The position numbers and the translations under genes are program-made. Positions 1 through 11,135 of a stretch of DNA of 64,000 nucleotides are shown in pieces (positions within the stretch are counted from its first letter, which is position 1; each line of letters opens with the position of its first letter). Origin of the DNA: Dendrocalamus latiflorus (lineage: Eukaryota > Streptophyta > Magnoliopsida > Poales > Poaceae); contig CM029609.1 of NCBI GenBank assembly GCA_017311315.1, positions 40,608,744 to 40,672,743 of the forward strand. Reading direction: 5' to 3'. Under the pieces are notes generated by a model that was not told where the DNA came from, made no database searches, and saw nothing but the letters and a program-made list of their open reading frames with translations.

Positions 1-2645
1 GAGAGGAAGGACGGTACGCTGTCGAAATTTGGCAGCGTCAACTTCCTCCTGCGGGCGTCATGCGGGAAGCTCTTCCCTACGAACGCGACCCGAGGGAAGT
101 GGGAGGTCAACTGGGCGAGGCGGTGGTTCTAACATCATGTGACGAGTGGCACCGGCCTTGAATGCGTAGGCGGGCCGATTTCATTCAAGACCGCCCCCGG
201 CGTAGCGCTTGACCAGGAAGATAGGCTGAGAGCGCGGAGACTTGTGGGGGTCGCCGCCCGCTTCAATATGCGCGACCTCGCCGAGGAGTATATGATGCTC
301 GGTGCAACGCCACTTTCCCACAGTTGGCGCTTCACAGCCGGTGAGCGTCGAGGTGACAACGTTCGCCCGTCCGTTTGCTCGTTGCCCGTGCCGATTGGCC
401 TTCGTAAGTCTCAACCATATTCTCCTCTTCAATTGTATGTGTTGCGTTTATGTAAATGTGCCGTTTGGGGCAGGGACTCGCCTTGAGGACGCGGAGCGCG
501 CCGCGCGAGTGTTCTTCGGGCCATACACCGGTAGGGAGCACGGGCAACGCGCGGCTGCGACCGCGGAGGCCGGCTTGGGGCGGATAAACCGCGTGTGTGA
601 GGCCTTAGGGCTTCCTGTGCCGGATCGCCCCCCTCCGGACCAGCAGCACGAGGATGATGGCGCCGCGAGGACGAAGGCGTCGTCCCGCAAAAGGACCCGG
701 AGCACCGCGACCACGGCACACACGGCGGTTGCCGCTGCTCCTGCCGGCGCGGCGAGCCCGGGGTTGAGTTCGGTAAGGTATGCCGATTCAGATTTAGAGG
801 GCGCGGAGACTGAGGGCGGGGGCGCCGGCAGCGGAGGGCGCGCCGCGGAGGCCCCGTTGCCCGCGACCGTTGCCGAGGTGGTGGTGCCGGCTGGCGACAC
901 CGGTGCGGAGTCCTCGTCTCCGAGCATGGCTTTGGCGGGGCTGCCGCCGCGGGAGCGTGTGGGGCGCCGCCTTTGCTAACCGCAGCGGCTGAGGCGGAGG
1001 TGTCGCCCGCGGAGGCGGGGGTGTCTCCCGCGAAGGTGGGGGCAACCCCTGCGGAAGTCATGGGGGTGAAGTCCCCGACCTCTATCGCTGTAGCTGTGGA
1101 GACCCCTTCGGCGGATGATGCAGCCGGAGGGGCCCCTTCTGTGGCGGGTACCGCGGTGGTATCTCCCGCCCAAGCGAAGTGGGCGCGCCTGCACTCCTCC
1201 CTTCCATGGACTTCGCGAGGGTTCGTTGTGGCGACCGGTGTTGGGAGCCTGTGGGACCCTGCTTCGAGCATCGAGGTCCCTCCACCCCGCGCGCTCCCGG
1301 CCCCACGGGCCACGGTGACCATGGCGCAGGCTCGGTTGGCGCTATGTCCTGACTCGGCGGTCCCCCGGCCTTCTGAGACAACGCCGTCCGTTGGGGCCGG
1401 TGTGGAAGCGGTCCCGCCCGCGGCTAGGGAGACATCTCCGCGAAGCCTCCCGCCCGCGACCGAAGGTAGGTTATGATGGTACTCCTTTGATTTTTTTTTT
1501 GCCTCGTGACATGTGTAGTTTCTCTTCGTAGCGACACTTATCCCGGAGGAGGAGCCGTTCCTTGAGCGCGGGGGTCCCGGTGCTGGCGACACAGGTGCCG
1601 CGCGGCCAAGCCCGGCGGACTTCGTCCCTCCGCCGGATACTCTGAGGGCATGGCGCGGAATTGCGGAAGACGCGGCCTCCAGCATTGGACAACAGGTGTT
1701 GCAGACCTACGGGTCAGGGCGCCTTGGAGATGCCTTGGAGGTGTCGGGGGTGCGGGTAAGCGTCTGTCTTTTAGACCTTTTTGCAGCCGCTTCGCGTTTG
1801 CTAACTCCTGCGTCGCACAGACACTCGTGCTGGCCCAGGCCCTGCAAAGTGCTCACGTCCGCGAGGGAGCAGCGATACGGAGCAGGCTGCGGGCTGCCGA
1901 AGAAGAGCTGCAGGGAGCTGCGGAAAGGCGATCCGCCCAGGATGCTCGTATACGCTGCCTGGAGGTGGAGTGTGCGGAGACGAAGACGCGCACTGATGGG
2001 CTCGTCACCGCGGAAACAGCGCGGCAAGAGGCTGCTGTAGAACGGGACGACCTTGTACAACAAATCGCTGCTCTTGAGGGGAGAAACAGCGAGCTTGCTG
2101 CCTCTCTCGCGGAGCGAGATTGAGCTCTCGCGGAGCGAGATCAAGCCTTGGGCGATGCTTCGGCAGCCGCCTGGGATGCCATGCTGGCCCTGGAGGACAC
2201 TCTCAAGGGGCTTGTCACCGACGTGCCAGCGCGCTCCTTCGGACCCGAGGACCTACCGCGGTCACTCCGGTGGATTGGAGAGGCGGCCGACGTTGCACGT
2301 GGCGCCGCGGCGATCTTCGGCAGTCACTGCGCATACGTGGCGTCGTGTCTGACGTGCGCGCTCCTGCGACACCGCGGTTGTGAGCACGTTGCGGGGTTAG
2401 CCGATCCCCGACTGGAGATGCCCGCGGGGGGCGGCGTAATGTCCGGCGCCGTGCGAGCTGTACGCCGTGCCGTGAGGTTCTTCCATGAGCAAATATGGGA
2501 ATACTGCGGCGTGGCCGTAGCCCTAGTCGAGCTACGGAACAACTTATACGGCGAGGGGAACCTTGGCCGGTTTCTGGACGAGGTCCCCCGGCGTGACGAT
2601 GATGGCGCCGCGGCTCCGGAGGACACCGTGGATCCACAGGTGTGA
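1..2645 (+). pseudogene. Convergent 'putative gypsy-type transposon' gene of Element 1 (four exons, 5' end outside window)
   Basis: The plus strand encodes a protein alongside the minus-strand product of Element 2 (50433-53437). Inferred exons are 1-403, 474-1465, 1532-1755 and 1821-2645. The introns begin GTAAGT, GTAGGT and GTAAGC and end in CAG, TAG and CAG. Exon 1 holds the domain usually annotated in plants as putative gypsy-type transposon (Pfam Transposase_28), with segments such as KDGTLSKFGSV and LVGVAARFNMRDLAEEY. Exon 2 is low-complexity and Ala/Pro rich, exon 4 begins as a coiled coil, and a conserved C-terminal domain ends at the TGA at 2643. The copy is dead: it has a TAA at 130-132 where Element 2 has Tyr, a frameshift near 970, and a TGA at 2121-2123 beside a 21-bp duplication. 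The protein's function is unknown. Confidence 0.7.
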
Positions 2646-3029
2646 TAGGAGGTTGTCGCATGTTGGTGTGCGTTGTAACCGAAGCCCGGGTTGTCTTCTT
2701 TGTTTTGTGTTTACGAAAATACGGAGTTGTTTTCCGCTATTCTGATTCCTGCCCCCTTGTCCCGAGCAGCTACCCAACCGGGGCCGGCTGCTGGTCTCCG
2801 ACCTCGCGACCCGACGGCGGCTTCGGCGCTGGCAAAGAGCCGAGGAAGCGTTGGATTTCTGGGCGAGTCAGGCGTCTTCGAGTGGGACCTCGGTACGGAC
2901 GGTACAGGCGCATGTTAAGGATGAGCCTGCCGACTAGCAGCCTGGCGTGCCGGGGGTGTCTGTGCGCCTTTGTAAGCGTCTTCAGCGAATACAAAGAACA
3001 GTCTTGACCAGATCTTGCCTTCGAAGTGG

Positions 3030-3310
3030 TGGCAGCGGGGCTGGCGCCTAGCCGAAGTAGACGCGCAAGCGCTTCGTCCCCTACCCTTCGAAGTGGTGGC
3101 AGCGGAGCTGGTGCCTAGTCGAAGTAGACGCGCGAGCGCTCCGTCCCCTACCCTTCGAAGTGGTGGCAGCGGAGCTGGCGCCTAGTCGAAGTAGACGCAC
3201 GAGCGCTCCGTCCCCTTCCCTTCGAAGTGGTGGCAGCGGAGCTGGCGCTTAGTCGAGGTAGACGCCGAAGTAGACGCGCAAGCGCTCCGTCCCCTACCCT
3301 TCGAAGTGGT
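3030..3310 (+). repeat. About 65-bp tandem repeats, same unit as Element 2 array 53446-54590
   Basis: About four units of the type CTTCGAAGTGGTGGCAGCGG ... GTAGACGCGCGAGCGCTCCG are visible. The unit is the reverse complement of the large array at 53446-54590. Here it lies downstream of the convergent gene, whereas in Element 2 it lies directly upstream of that gene. Confidence 0.85.
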
Positions 3311-3327
3311 GGCAGTGGAGCTTGCGC

Positions 3328-3515
3328 CTAGCGCTTCTCGCTCGCGGGTGTGCTCGCGCGGGAACCAGCCTCTGGTGTTTCTCGCTCGCGGGTGTGCCCG
3401 CGCGGGAACCAGCCTCTGGTGTTTCTCGCTCGCGGGTGTGCCTGCGCGTGAACCAGCCTCTGGTGTTTCTCACTCGCGGGTGTGCCCGCGCGGGAACCAG
3501 CCTCTTAGCACGTCG
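3328..3515 (+). repeat. 47-bp tandem repeats
   Basis: About four copies of a unit containing CTCGCGGGTGTG, GCGGGAACCAGCC and TCTGGTGTTT. Reading frames through it are open only because the unit lacks stops. Confidence 0.85.
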
Positions 3516-3634
3516 CCTTGGTGCTTTGCAGGCGGCGCGTGGGAGTGGGCCCCCGTGGTGCACTTTGCCCGCCGTAGAATTAACCGGGGTAAGCTGTGCT
3601 TTGAAGTACGTGGGGGCCAATGCCCACGCCTTGT

Positions 3635-4190
3635 TGATACTCCGAAGAATGCGCGGAGACAGCGTCCGCGCCTTCTTTATACTCTGGGGAGTGCGTGGGA
3701 TCGACATCCACGTCCTATTTATACTCCGAAGAGTACGCACTTGGGCGACGCCCGTGCGTGCGCGGTGTTCCTGTCTTGTTTATACTCCGTAGAGTGCGCA
3801 GGGATAGCATCCGCGTCTTCTTTATACTCCGGGGAGTGCGTGGGATCGGCATCCACGTCCTATTTATACTCCGAAGAGTACCCACTGGGGCGACGCCCGT
3901 GCGTGCGCGGTGTTCGCGTCTTGTTTATACTCCGTAGAGTGCACAGGGATAGCATCCTCGTTTTCTTTATACTCCGGAGTGTGCGTGCGGAGGCGGACCT
4001 CGACGCTACGTCTTCTTTATACTCCGTAGAGTGCGTGCGGAGGCGGACCTCGACGCTACGTCTTATTTTAGAGTCCGTAGACTGCGCGCGGAGGCGAGCC
4101 TCCGCGCGTTGCGGGCGGTGAAATTGCGTGCGGAGGCGAACCTCGACGCTACGTCTTATTTATACTCCGTAGAGTGCGTACGGAGGCGCC
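3635..4190 (+). repeat. Degenerate tandem repeats with TTTATACTCCG core
   Basis: About ten imperfect units carry TTTATACTCCGxAGAGT, which reads as CGGAGTATAAA on the gag-sense strand. Many include the segment GCGGAGGCGGACCTCGACGC, also found (reverse complement) in the 53-bp array of Element 2 at 49310-49980. Confidence 0.75.
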
Positions 4191-4199
4191 CCCCGCTCG

Positions 4200-4545
4200 T
4201 CTTTGTTTATACTTATGCCCGTGTCTTTGACGGAGAGTGCGCGCGCGAACGCGTGTCTTTATTTATACTCATGCCCGTATCTACGACAGAGAGTGCGCGC
4301 GCGAACGCGTGACTTTGTTTATACCCATGCCCGTATCTACGACAGAGAGTGCGCGCGCGAACGCGTGACTTTGTTTATACCCATGCCCGTATCTACGACA
4401 GAGAGTGCGCGCGCGAACGCGTGACTTTGTTTATACTCATGCCCGTATCTACGACAGAGAGTGCGCGCGCGAACGCGTGACTTTGTTTATACTCATGCCC
4501 GTATCTACGACGGAGAGTGCGCGCGCGAACGCGTGACTTTGTTTC
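4200..4545 (+). repeat. 56-bp tandem repeats
   Basis: Six units near 4204, 4260, 4317, 4373, 4430 and 4486 read TTTATACTCATGCCCGTATC ... GTGCGCGCGCGAACGCGTGA. The reverse complement has a TATAAA motif per unit and resembles the 121-bp array of Element 2 at 48680-49290. Confidence 0.85.
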
Positions 4546-4769
4546 AAAGAACAGAAATTTGTGCAAACCGTGAACTTTATTAAATTCCCGTTTACGCGGG
4601 TGAGCCATTACAAAAGGGGGAGGAATACCAACCACTAACCGCTAGGAGGGCGGGGCGATTGCTGACGAGCCGCTGCTGCTGGGGCAACCTTGCGTACGAG
4701 GAGCGCGGGACACTCTCGGGGGGTGCCCGAGGGCTTCGCATCCGCCCTCCCAGCTCAGGTGCCTTGGCG

Positions 4770-7171
4770 AGCCGTGTGGCACGGACCTCTAGCGCCAAGC
4801 TCTATGAGCCGGGCCATGTCCTGGTCGTCATGAATGGTGATGATGGCCCGCGACCCGGGAAGCTTTATGCACAGGAAGCCGTGATGCGGGACTGCCCCGA
4901 GGGTGTTTAGGAGCGGCCGCCCTATTATGGCGTTGTAGGGGTATACGATGTCGACCACGTCAAAGATGGCGTCCTCACTCCTGACGTTGTCATTTTGGCC
5001 GAAGGAGACTTGGAGGCATATCTGGCCTAAGGCGCGCAAAGGCTGCCCTCCAAATCCTTGCAGCGGGATGCCTGAAGGGCCCAATCGACTCCGAGGGATC
5101 CCCATTTGGTCGAAGGCCGCCGCGAACAGGATGATTGCGGAGCTTCCTCCGTCGACTAGGACGCGCCTGACGTCGCACCCGGACGACCAAAGGGTCTTGG
5201 TGGGGGAACTCCACGCCCTCGGCGTCAGCGGGCGTGAATGTGACTTCGTGTTGCGCCCATTCTGGCGGCGCCTGCGCTGGGTATGCCGCGACGTGGTGCA
5301 GCCTCCGCGCGTAAGCCTTCCGTTGTCTTGCTGAGGCGAACTCCAGTGAGGAGTCTCCGGAGATGACGTTGATAATCCTGCGCTGGGCTCCCTCCGGGGC
5401 TTGTAACTGTAGGAGGCCTTCCCGAGGTTGCTGTACGTGCGCCTGGATTCGCAGGAAGCCTTCCTGGGGCTATGCTCCTTGGTCCTGGGGGTGTTGGACG
5501 TGAGCCACAACGGGCGCGCGTGCATCCGGGTTTCTGTCCCTGGCAACGCTCTGCCGTAGCGCGGCGATGGTGGCGCAAGCACGCGTGTCGTGGTTGCCCC
5601 GGCCGTGGATTTCGCACCACTGCCCGTGGTGCTGGTCGCCGTACTCTTCGTGGGTCCGGTCGTCTCGACTCGGTCGTCTCGACCACGTCCCCGTCCTCGG
5701 CCTCGGCGCCCTCTGCCTCCGCGACCTGCGGAGGCGTTGTCTTCGGAGCCGCCCTCGATGTCGAAAACGTAACGAGATTTCCTGGACTTGCGCTGGTCGC
5801 GCTTGGGCCTGTCGCCTGGCTGGTCATTGTGTTGAGGGTCCTTGCGTTCGGAGGCGCCCTTCGGCTGCTCTTGCTTTCACTTACCTTTCGAAGAGCCCTG
5901 TTTCGGCGAGTCTTCGCTCTTGACCGAGCCTTCCGCCTTGTTGGAGTCGGAGTCATCACCGTGTCGCCTCCGCGCGTCCTCCTCCGCTCTGGCATACTCT
6001 TCCATCTTGTCGAAGAGTTTCCCGACCGTCTTGATGGGCTTGCGCGCGTTGTACTCGGCCATTGGCCCCGGTCGGAGGCCTTGTATTGCTGCGTTGATGA
6101 CCGTTGTTTCATTGACGTCCTTGACTTGGCAGCGCACTTTTGCGAAGCGCTTGAAGTAGTCCCGGAGCCTTTCCTTAGGTTTTTGCTTGACCGCGAAGAG
6201 CTGGTCCGCATCGACACGCTCGATGTAGTTTCCCTGGAAGTTGTTGTAGAGTCGGTTGCGGACCTGTTCCCACGCGTAGATGGACTGTGGCTCAATGGTG
6301 AAGAACCAGGACAGCGCCACCCCTTGTAACGCGAGGGGGAGCCCTTTTGCCTTCGTGGTGTCGTCTCTGCCTGCGGCTTCGATGGCGGTCTCGTACACGC
6401 GCACGAACTCTCGCGGGTCGGAGTCGCCTTTGTAGGCCTCGATGACGCTTGGGAACTTGAAATCTTCAGGCCATGGCGTCTGCTGTAGGCCCGCAGAAAG
6501 CGGGGACTCCGGGTCTACGCGCCGTAGTGGGGCGCGGCTAGACGTGGGGGCATCGCGGCTATCCGCCCTTTCCGGGGCGGGTTCGGATGCCACTGCCGGA
6601 GGGGCGTGTTGGCTCTGAGCCTCCTGCATGTCCCGGATGGCTCCGCGGAGGTCCGTTAGCTCCCGCTGGAACGCGCTGAGGGCCACCAGCAGGGCCGTCT
6701 CTACCGCGGGCGTGGCCGGGGCCGTCGGTGCGCTTGGCGGTGCCACCGGCATAGTGGCGACCACGGCCTGCGCGCCGCGTTGCCTCGGGGGGCCCTGGAG
6801 CCGGTGACGAGGTTCGCGTCGTTGCTGGGGTCATTCACCGTTTCCGCGCTTGCGTTACCATCGCCGGGGTTGGCCGTCGGAGAAGTGCTGGTGGGATCGG
6901 TCGTCGTGTCGGTGGCGGGGTGGGTTGTCGCGTCGATGACGGGGTTGGTCGTCGCGTCGATGGCGGGGTTGGTCGTCGTGCTGATGGCGGGGTTGGTTGT
7001 CGCGTCGATGGCGTGGTTGGTCGTCACGCTAGTGGCGGGGTCCTCGGTCGTACCTACACCACTGCTCATACCTGCGGCTGCTAAGGCCGAAGCCCTTGTG
7101 CTGACGCGAGACTTCGCCGCCTCCGCCTTCTTCTTCTTCGCCGCCGACGGTGAAGCTTTCTTTGGTGCCAT
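4770..7171 (-). pseudogene. gag-pro: gag-protease pseudogene of Element 1
   Basis: Read on the minus strand from the ATG at 7171 (MAPKKAS...), the frame starts like the Element 2 gag. It then shifts near 6760, again near 5880-6290, and more than once below that. The middle part (about 6760-5880) holds the retrotransposon gag domain, with conserved segments such as WPEDFKFPS and LQGVALSWFF. The nucleic-acid-binding region (about 5640-5590) keeps a WCEIHGRGNHDTRAC knuckle. The protease part (about 5200-4800) keeps VLVDGGSSA and the RPLLNTLGAVPHHG region. In at least two places where Element 2 has TAG stops this copy has CAG or CAA. The gene is broken and cannot make a full protein. Confidence 0.8.
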
Positions 7172-7223
7172 CCTCCTTCAAATCTGGAGGCTTGCTCTTG
7201 TCCTCCCCACGAACGGCGCCAAC

Positions 7224-7467
7224 TGTTGTGGTTACAGACCAAACAGAGAGTGTAGTAGTGGAGAGTTGAGTAAAATGAATGCCTTGGGGTCTTCCCCCCA
7301 TGGCCTGTGCTGTATATATATATCCACATGGGGAGTGCTTTTACAATTATACCCTTATATCCAAGTATTCCCTACAAGGGCACTTATGTCATTACACATG
7401 TCCCATTCTGGGCCTTACATTCCTCTAACAGGCCTGTTGGGCTTAGGTGGGGGCCACCCCTACAACA
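7224..7467 (-). repeat. 5' LTR of Element 1
   Basis: On the minus strand it starts TGTTGTAGGGGTGG at 7467 and ends CCACAACA at 7224, matching the 242-bp LTRs of Element 2. A run of TATATATATA near 7313-7323 lies where the LTR TATA box of Element 2 lies. The base run GTTGGCGCC follows at 7223-7215. It matches the 3' end of plant tRNA-Asp and is the likely primer binding site. Confidence 0.85.
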
Positions 7468-9996
7468 GTAACCACTCGACATGCCCACAAGCAATCGACT
7501 AGGGAGCGAAGTCCTAATCCGTAAAGTCGTCGAAGTATCCTTCTCCAGGTACCTCCTGCTGATCTGGTCCTTCTTCCTCAACTGAGCAAATAGGGATATA
7601 GACGTGAGTACATAGAGTACTCAGCAAGTCGTTTGTAACAAAGATGCAATATAGTATGCAAGGCTTATCAATGGATGGCTGAAAGGTTAATTTGCATAAA
7701 GCAACAATTTAAAGTAAATACAATAAATAGATTGAAAGCGAACTTTGAAAATGATTAAGAATAATCAAAGGAATTAAGAGCAACCACAAGTGAACTGACT
7801 ATTCACTCTAACGAACCTCCTGTGAACTACCATTCACGTAATAAACCACCAGTGAACTAACCATTCACTTCCCAACTTAACCCATCCAAAATTTTATGAA
7901 AACTCTACTCCTCATGTGAAATCACCGAGCATTATCCATAACCGGGGACACGGCTATTCGAATAGTTTTACACTCTGCAGAGGTTGCGCAACTGTACCCA
8001 CACGATGTGATAATCCTCATATTAAAGAAAATCACAACAAGACCTTTACAATGCTCCATCTCAACCTGACTTCGCTCACTAAGGTTTCGCCATCGACTAG
8101 GCTAACCACCTACTCGATAATTGCCCCCTTTTGCGCCAATAAAACATCAGTAGCACAATCAAAGTTGAGAGTTCACAAATTATTATGCCAGGTCTATCCC
8201 ATTCTAGACATGTGGTTTGCACGGTAAGACTTAGATCAATGGCGCACAAAGTTAAGTACATAGACATTACCTAGGTAAAACATCCACATCCTTGAAGTGT
8301 TGGCCACACTTCCCCCTTTACTGCATGATTATTCGTCTAAGTGAAAATCATTTTTATATAACCAATGACACTACCCATATCATGGTACTCCAATTTTATA
8401 ACTGTGGCTGATCACCACGTTCTAATATATCATTAAGTCAAAATTAATTAATCACATGTGATGATAAACCCAACGTTACTATAAGCATGGCTAAGCAATT
8501 TAAGCATACAACCTATGTGACAACTAATATTGCATCACTAGATAATTACCCATCCTGTGGTGACAATGGAATCATGACATTCAAATTATCAACGAGGAAT
8601 TAATCAAGTTGGACAATAGCTACCAAGTACAAAGGTTTTATAATAAAATAGCTATGCATGATAATTTATAACAAAATAATAAATAATAGACTTGAAAAAT
8701 AGATTCAACATGATCAAAGAATATGACTTGCCTTGGTCTTGCTCGGTTAATGGCTCTTGATCTTCAAATCTTGTTTTAGCTCCTTTGAAGGCGTGATCTA
8801 ACGAGAGAGAAAACGAGACGAAATACAAAATAAATTCAAATAAAATTTAAATAAACTCTAAAAATTTCAAAACTAGAACCAAAAGGTAGATTTCAATTTT
8901 AGATGAATTTACGAAAAAGAATTGGGTCAATCAGAGCTAGGACGAAGGAGAACGGGCTCTTGGAAAATCTAATCTAAAGAAAAAGGCTGAAAATTAGAAA
9001 AGATTACTGTGTTGTGGACTCGGCTCACGGGATAACAGGTCTATGGTAAACTCGTCTTATGGAACAGTGCACGTGTGACTGGGCTTATTGATGTGGCAGA
9101 TAGGATTGATGTGGCAGACACGTCGGACTAGGGCTGACGTGGCGTGCTGACTTGGCTTGGTCAGCTCACGGGTCTACAGCATAGTAGACCTGACATGTGG
9201 AACCCACATGTTAGTGCCTCGGTGCACCATGGATCAGTCCATGGAGAAGCCGAAGCATCGCGAGGCACGGGCGCGGTCTGGCGGGCGCGCAAACCAAGGC
9301 GACAGCACAGGAAACCAATGGTGAGTGAGCGGGTGGCAGCGGATGAACCGACGAGATGGTGGCGGCGAGGACGGGCGACGGTGAACAGCAGAGACTCACT
9401 GGCGACGAGGCAGCCAACGAAGACAACGATGAGGCATGATGGCTCGGTCTCAATGGCGAAGAAAATGACGGCGGGGCTCGGAAGGCAAGGCGACGGCACT
9501 GCAGGATGAGGAAAACAAGGAGCAACTTGGGGATTTATACCCAGACATTGAGGATGGCCACTCGAGCACGACTCAGAGTCCGCGGTGGAGACAGACAGCG
9601 GCGGCGGAGCTCGAGACGGACACAACGGCGAGAGACCAAAACGAAGACAATGAACAATGCCTTCATTGTCAGGTAGGTGACGCGTGGCACTAAGGAAAAT
9701 CGGACGGCTGAAGTTAGGCAACACAGATGAACAGTGCTGCAGCTCTCCGAAGCCTGACACATGGCGATCGGACGACCGAAACCTCACTAAAGCCCAAACC
9801 AGCTTAATGGATCAGTCATTCAAACTTATAGATCTGTTAGCAGTAGCAGCAACAACAGAAACAACACATAAGGGTGTGTGGCCTTTGGATCAAGATCCAA
9901 ATGTCAAAAAAGGTGACTAAAAAATAAGGATTTTTCAGTCACCTGTGAATTAGACGACCCCTTTTACATATATCTTAAGCAAGTTGTGTGCTGGCC
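7468..9996. repeat. Old LTR-like/repeat remnant, no intact gene
   Basis: AT-rich sequence up to about 9000 is followed by a GC-richer stretch (9030-9660) that resembles long Gypsy LTRs of grasses in style, with repeated 'gatgtggcaga' and 'gtgaactacc/attcac' motifs. No gag or pol segment is readable. Element 1 was inserted at its left edge and the MULE at its right edge. A short inverted repeat (GGTGACT...CAGTCACC) lies at about 9912-9942. The assignment is by general appearance only. Confidence 0.3.
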
Positions 9997-10006
9997 TTTG
10001 GTGTAG
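9997..10006. repeat. MULE target-site duplication, left copy
   Basis: TTTGGTGTAG occurs here and again at 18361-18370, directly outside the MULE ends. Confidence 0.85.
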
Positions 10007-10324
10007 GAATTTTTTTACGAATATTCTATTTTTATTTGAAATAACAGAAATATATCCTGCTGATTTTTTTTTTACAAAAATAGGCTTCAGTTGTCTAATT
10101 GTCGGGTGATTGGAGCCTATCGCCCAATGGCCGCGGGACAGGCAAGTAATCCGCTGGCCGTTGGGCGAATTATTGTAGTCGCCAAACGGTCGGGCGACTG
10201 CTTACAGTCGCCCATCAGTTAGGTCATTGCGCTTCCAGTCACTGAAGGATTAAGCGACTGGAAGCGCAGATAAAAGGACAGCGTGGCCGGGTAGCCTCGG
10301 TCGCTCGACCGCGTAGTGAATCGA

Positions 10325-10490
10325 AGCGACAGAAGGAGAGGAGAGGAGAGAAAAGGAGACAGAGGACGAGGAGAAAAAGGAGAGGAAAGAAAAGAGAGGA
10401 GAGAAGAGGAGAGGGAGGAGAAGAGGGGAGGGAGGATGGGAGGTGAGGAGAGGAAGGAGGAGAGGAAGGAGAGGAAGAAGCGACTCTTGT
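10325..10490 (+). repeat. Polypurine tract (GAGGA-rich)
   Basis: About 165 bases that are almost entirely A and G, with repeating GGAGAGGA motifs, near the 5' end of the MULE. It may be part of its transcript leader. Such tracts can adopt triplex structure, which is inference here. Confidence 0.8.
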
Positions 10491-11135
10491 GAGGTAATTT
10501 TTTTTGTTGTATGTTAAATTTTGTATATGAAGTAGATAGTTTATTTAGTGTTAGTATGAGTAGAAAATTGTGGATATAGACAAAAATAGGTCAACTTTGG
10601 TATAAAAATTTAGTCAATGTAGTTTTAGAAAATTAACAGCCGTAGTAGCTTGTAGTTGTGTAAAATTTAGTGAACATAGTTGTAGAAAATTAGCATCATT
10701 AGTAAATGGCATGCGTACAAAAAATTGTAGTTGTAGAAAATTCAGTCCACGTTATGTAGAAATTAATCGTATGTAGAAATTTGTAGTTATCAATAATTAA
10801 GTCAATATTTTTGTCAGAATTTCATAATTTGCTTTGTATAAAACAATAATACATAATATTTATGATTAATTACGAATGAATGTAATGTCGTTAGTTCGTT
10901 GGAAAAACACATGCATCGTTGTAACTGGTATGTAGGAATATAAATCGATATGCCATGTAAATTGTCGAAACCATTAGGAATTATTCACAGTAGGGGACAG
11001 CTCGAGTTGCGAGAAAAGAGCGGCGTCGATGCGCGGTCTGCTGATAGGAAGTTAATGCTACAAGGTTAGTGTAGTTGGTTACAACAGGCGAACGATCATG
11101 AAATGTAAATTATAGTACATCAGTACTTTTGTAGT

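Larger units (their letters stand above)
1..7467 (-). mobile_element. Element 1: degenerate non-autonomous Ty3/Gypsy (Tat-like) LTR retrotransposon, truncated by window edge
   Basis: The element runs on the minus strand. Its 5' LTR is at 7224-7467, the primer site lies just below 7224, a gag-protease remnant is at about 4770-7171, and no reverse transcriptase, RNase H or integrase is visible. The space where pol would lie holds short tandem arrays (3030-4545) and a convergent plus-strand gene (1-2645). LTR, gag, protease and the convergent gene all resemble Element 2 at 45688-55720, so both belong to one family. Its 3' LTR would lie left of position 1. Many frameshifts and stops show it is older than Element 2. 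Placement in the Tat group is inferred from the DGGSS-type protease and the short CxxH...HxxxxC-type zinc knuckle of gag. Confidence 0.85.

Noticed and set aside
429..1685. 418-codon minus-strand ORF
   Set aside because: It is the antisense shadow of the GC-rich exon 2 of the plus-strand Element 1 gene. Composition is extreme (Arg/Pro/Ala) and there is no counterpart in Element 2.
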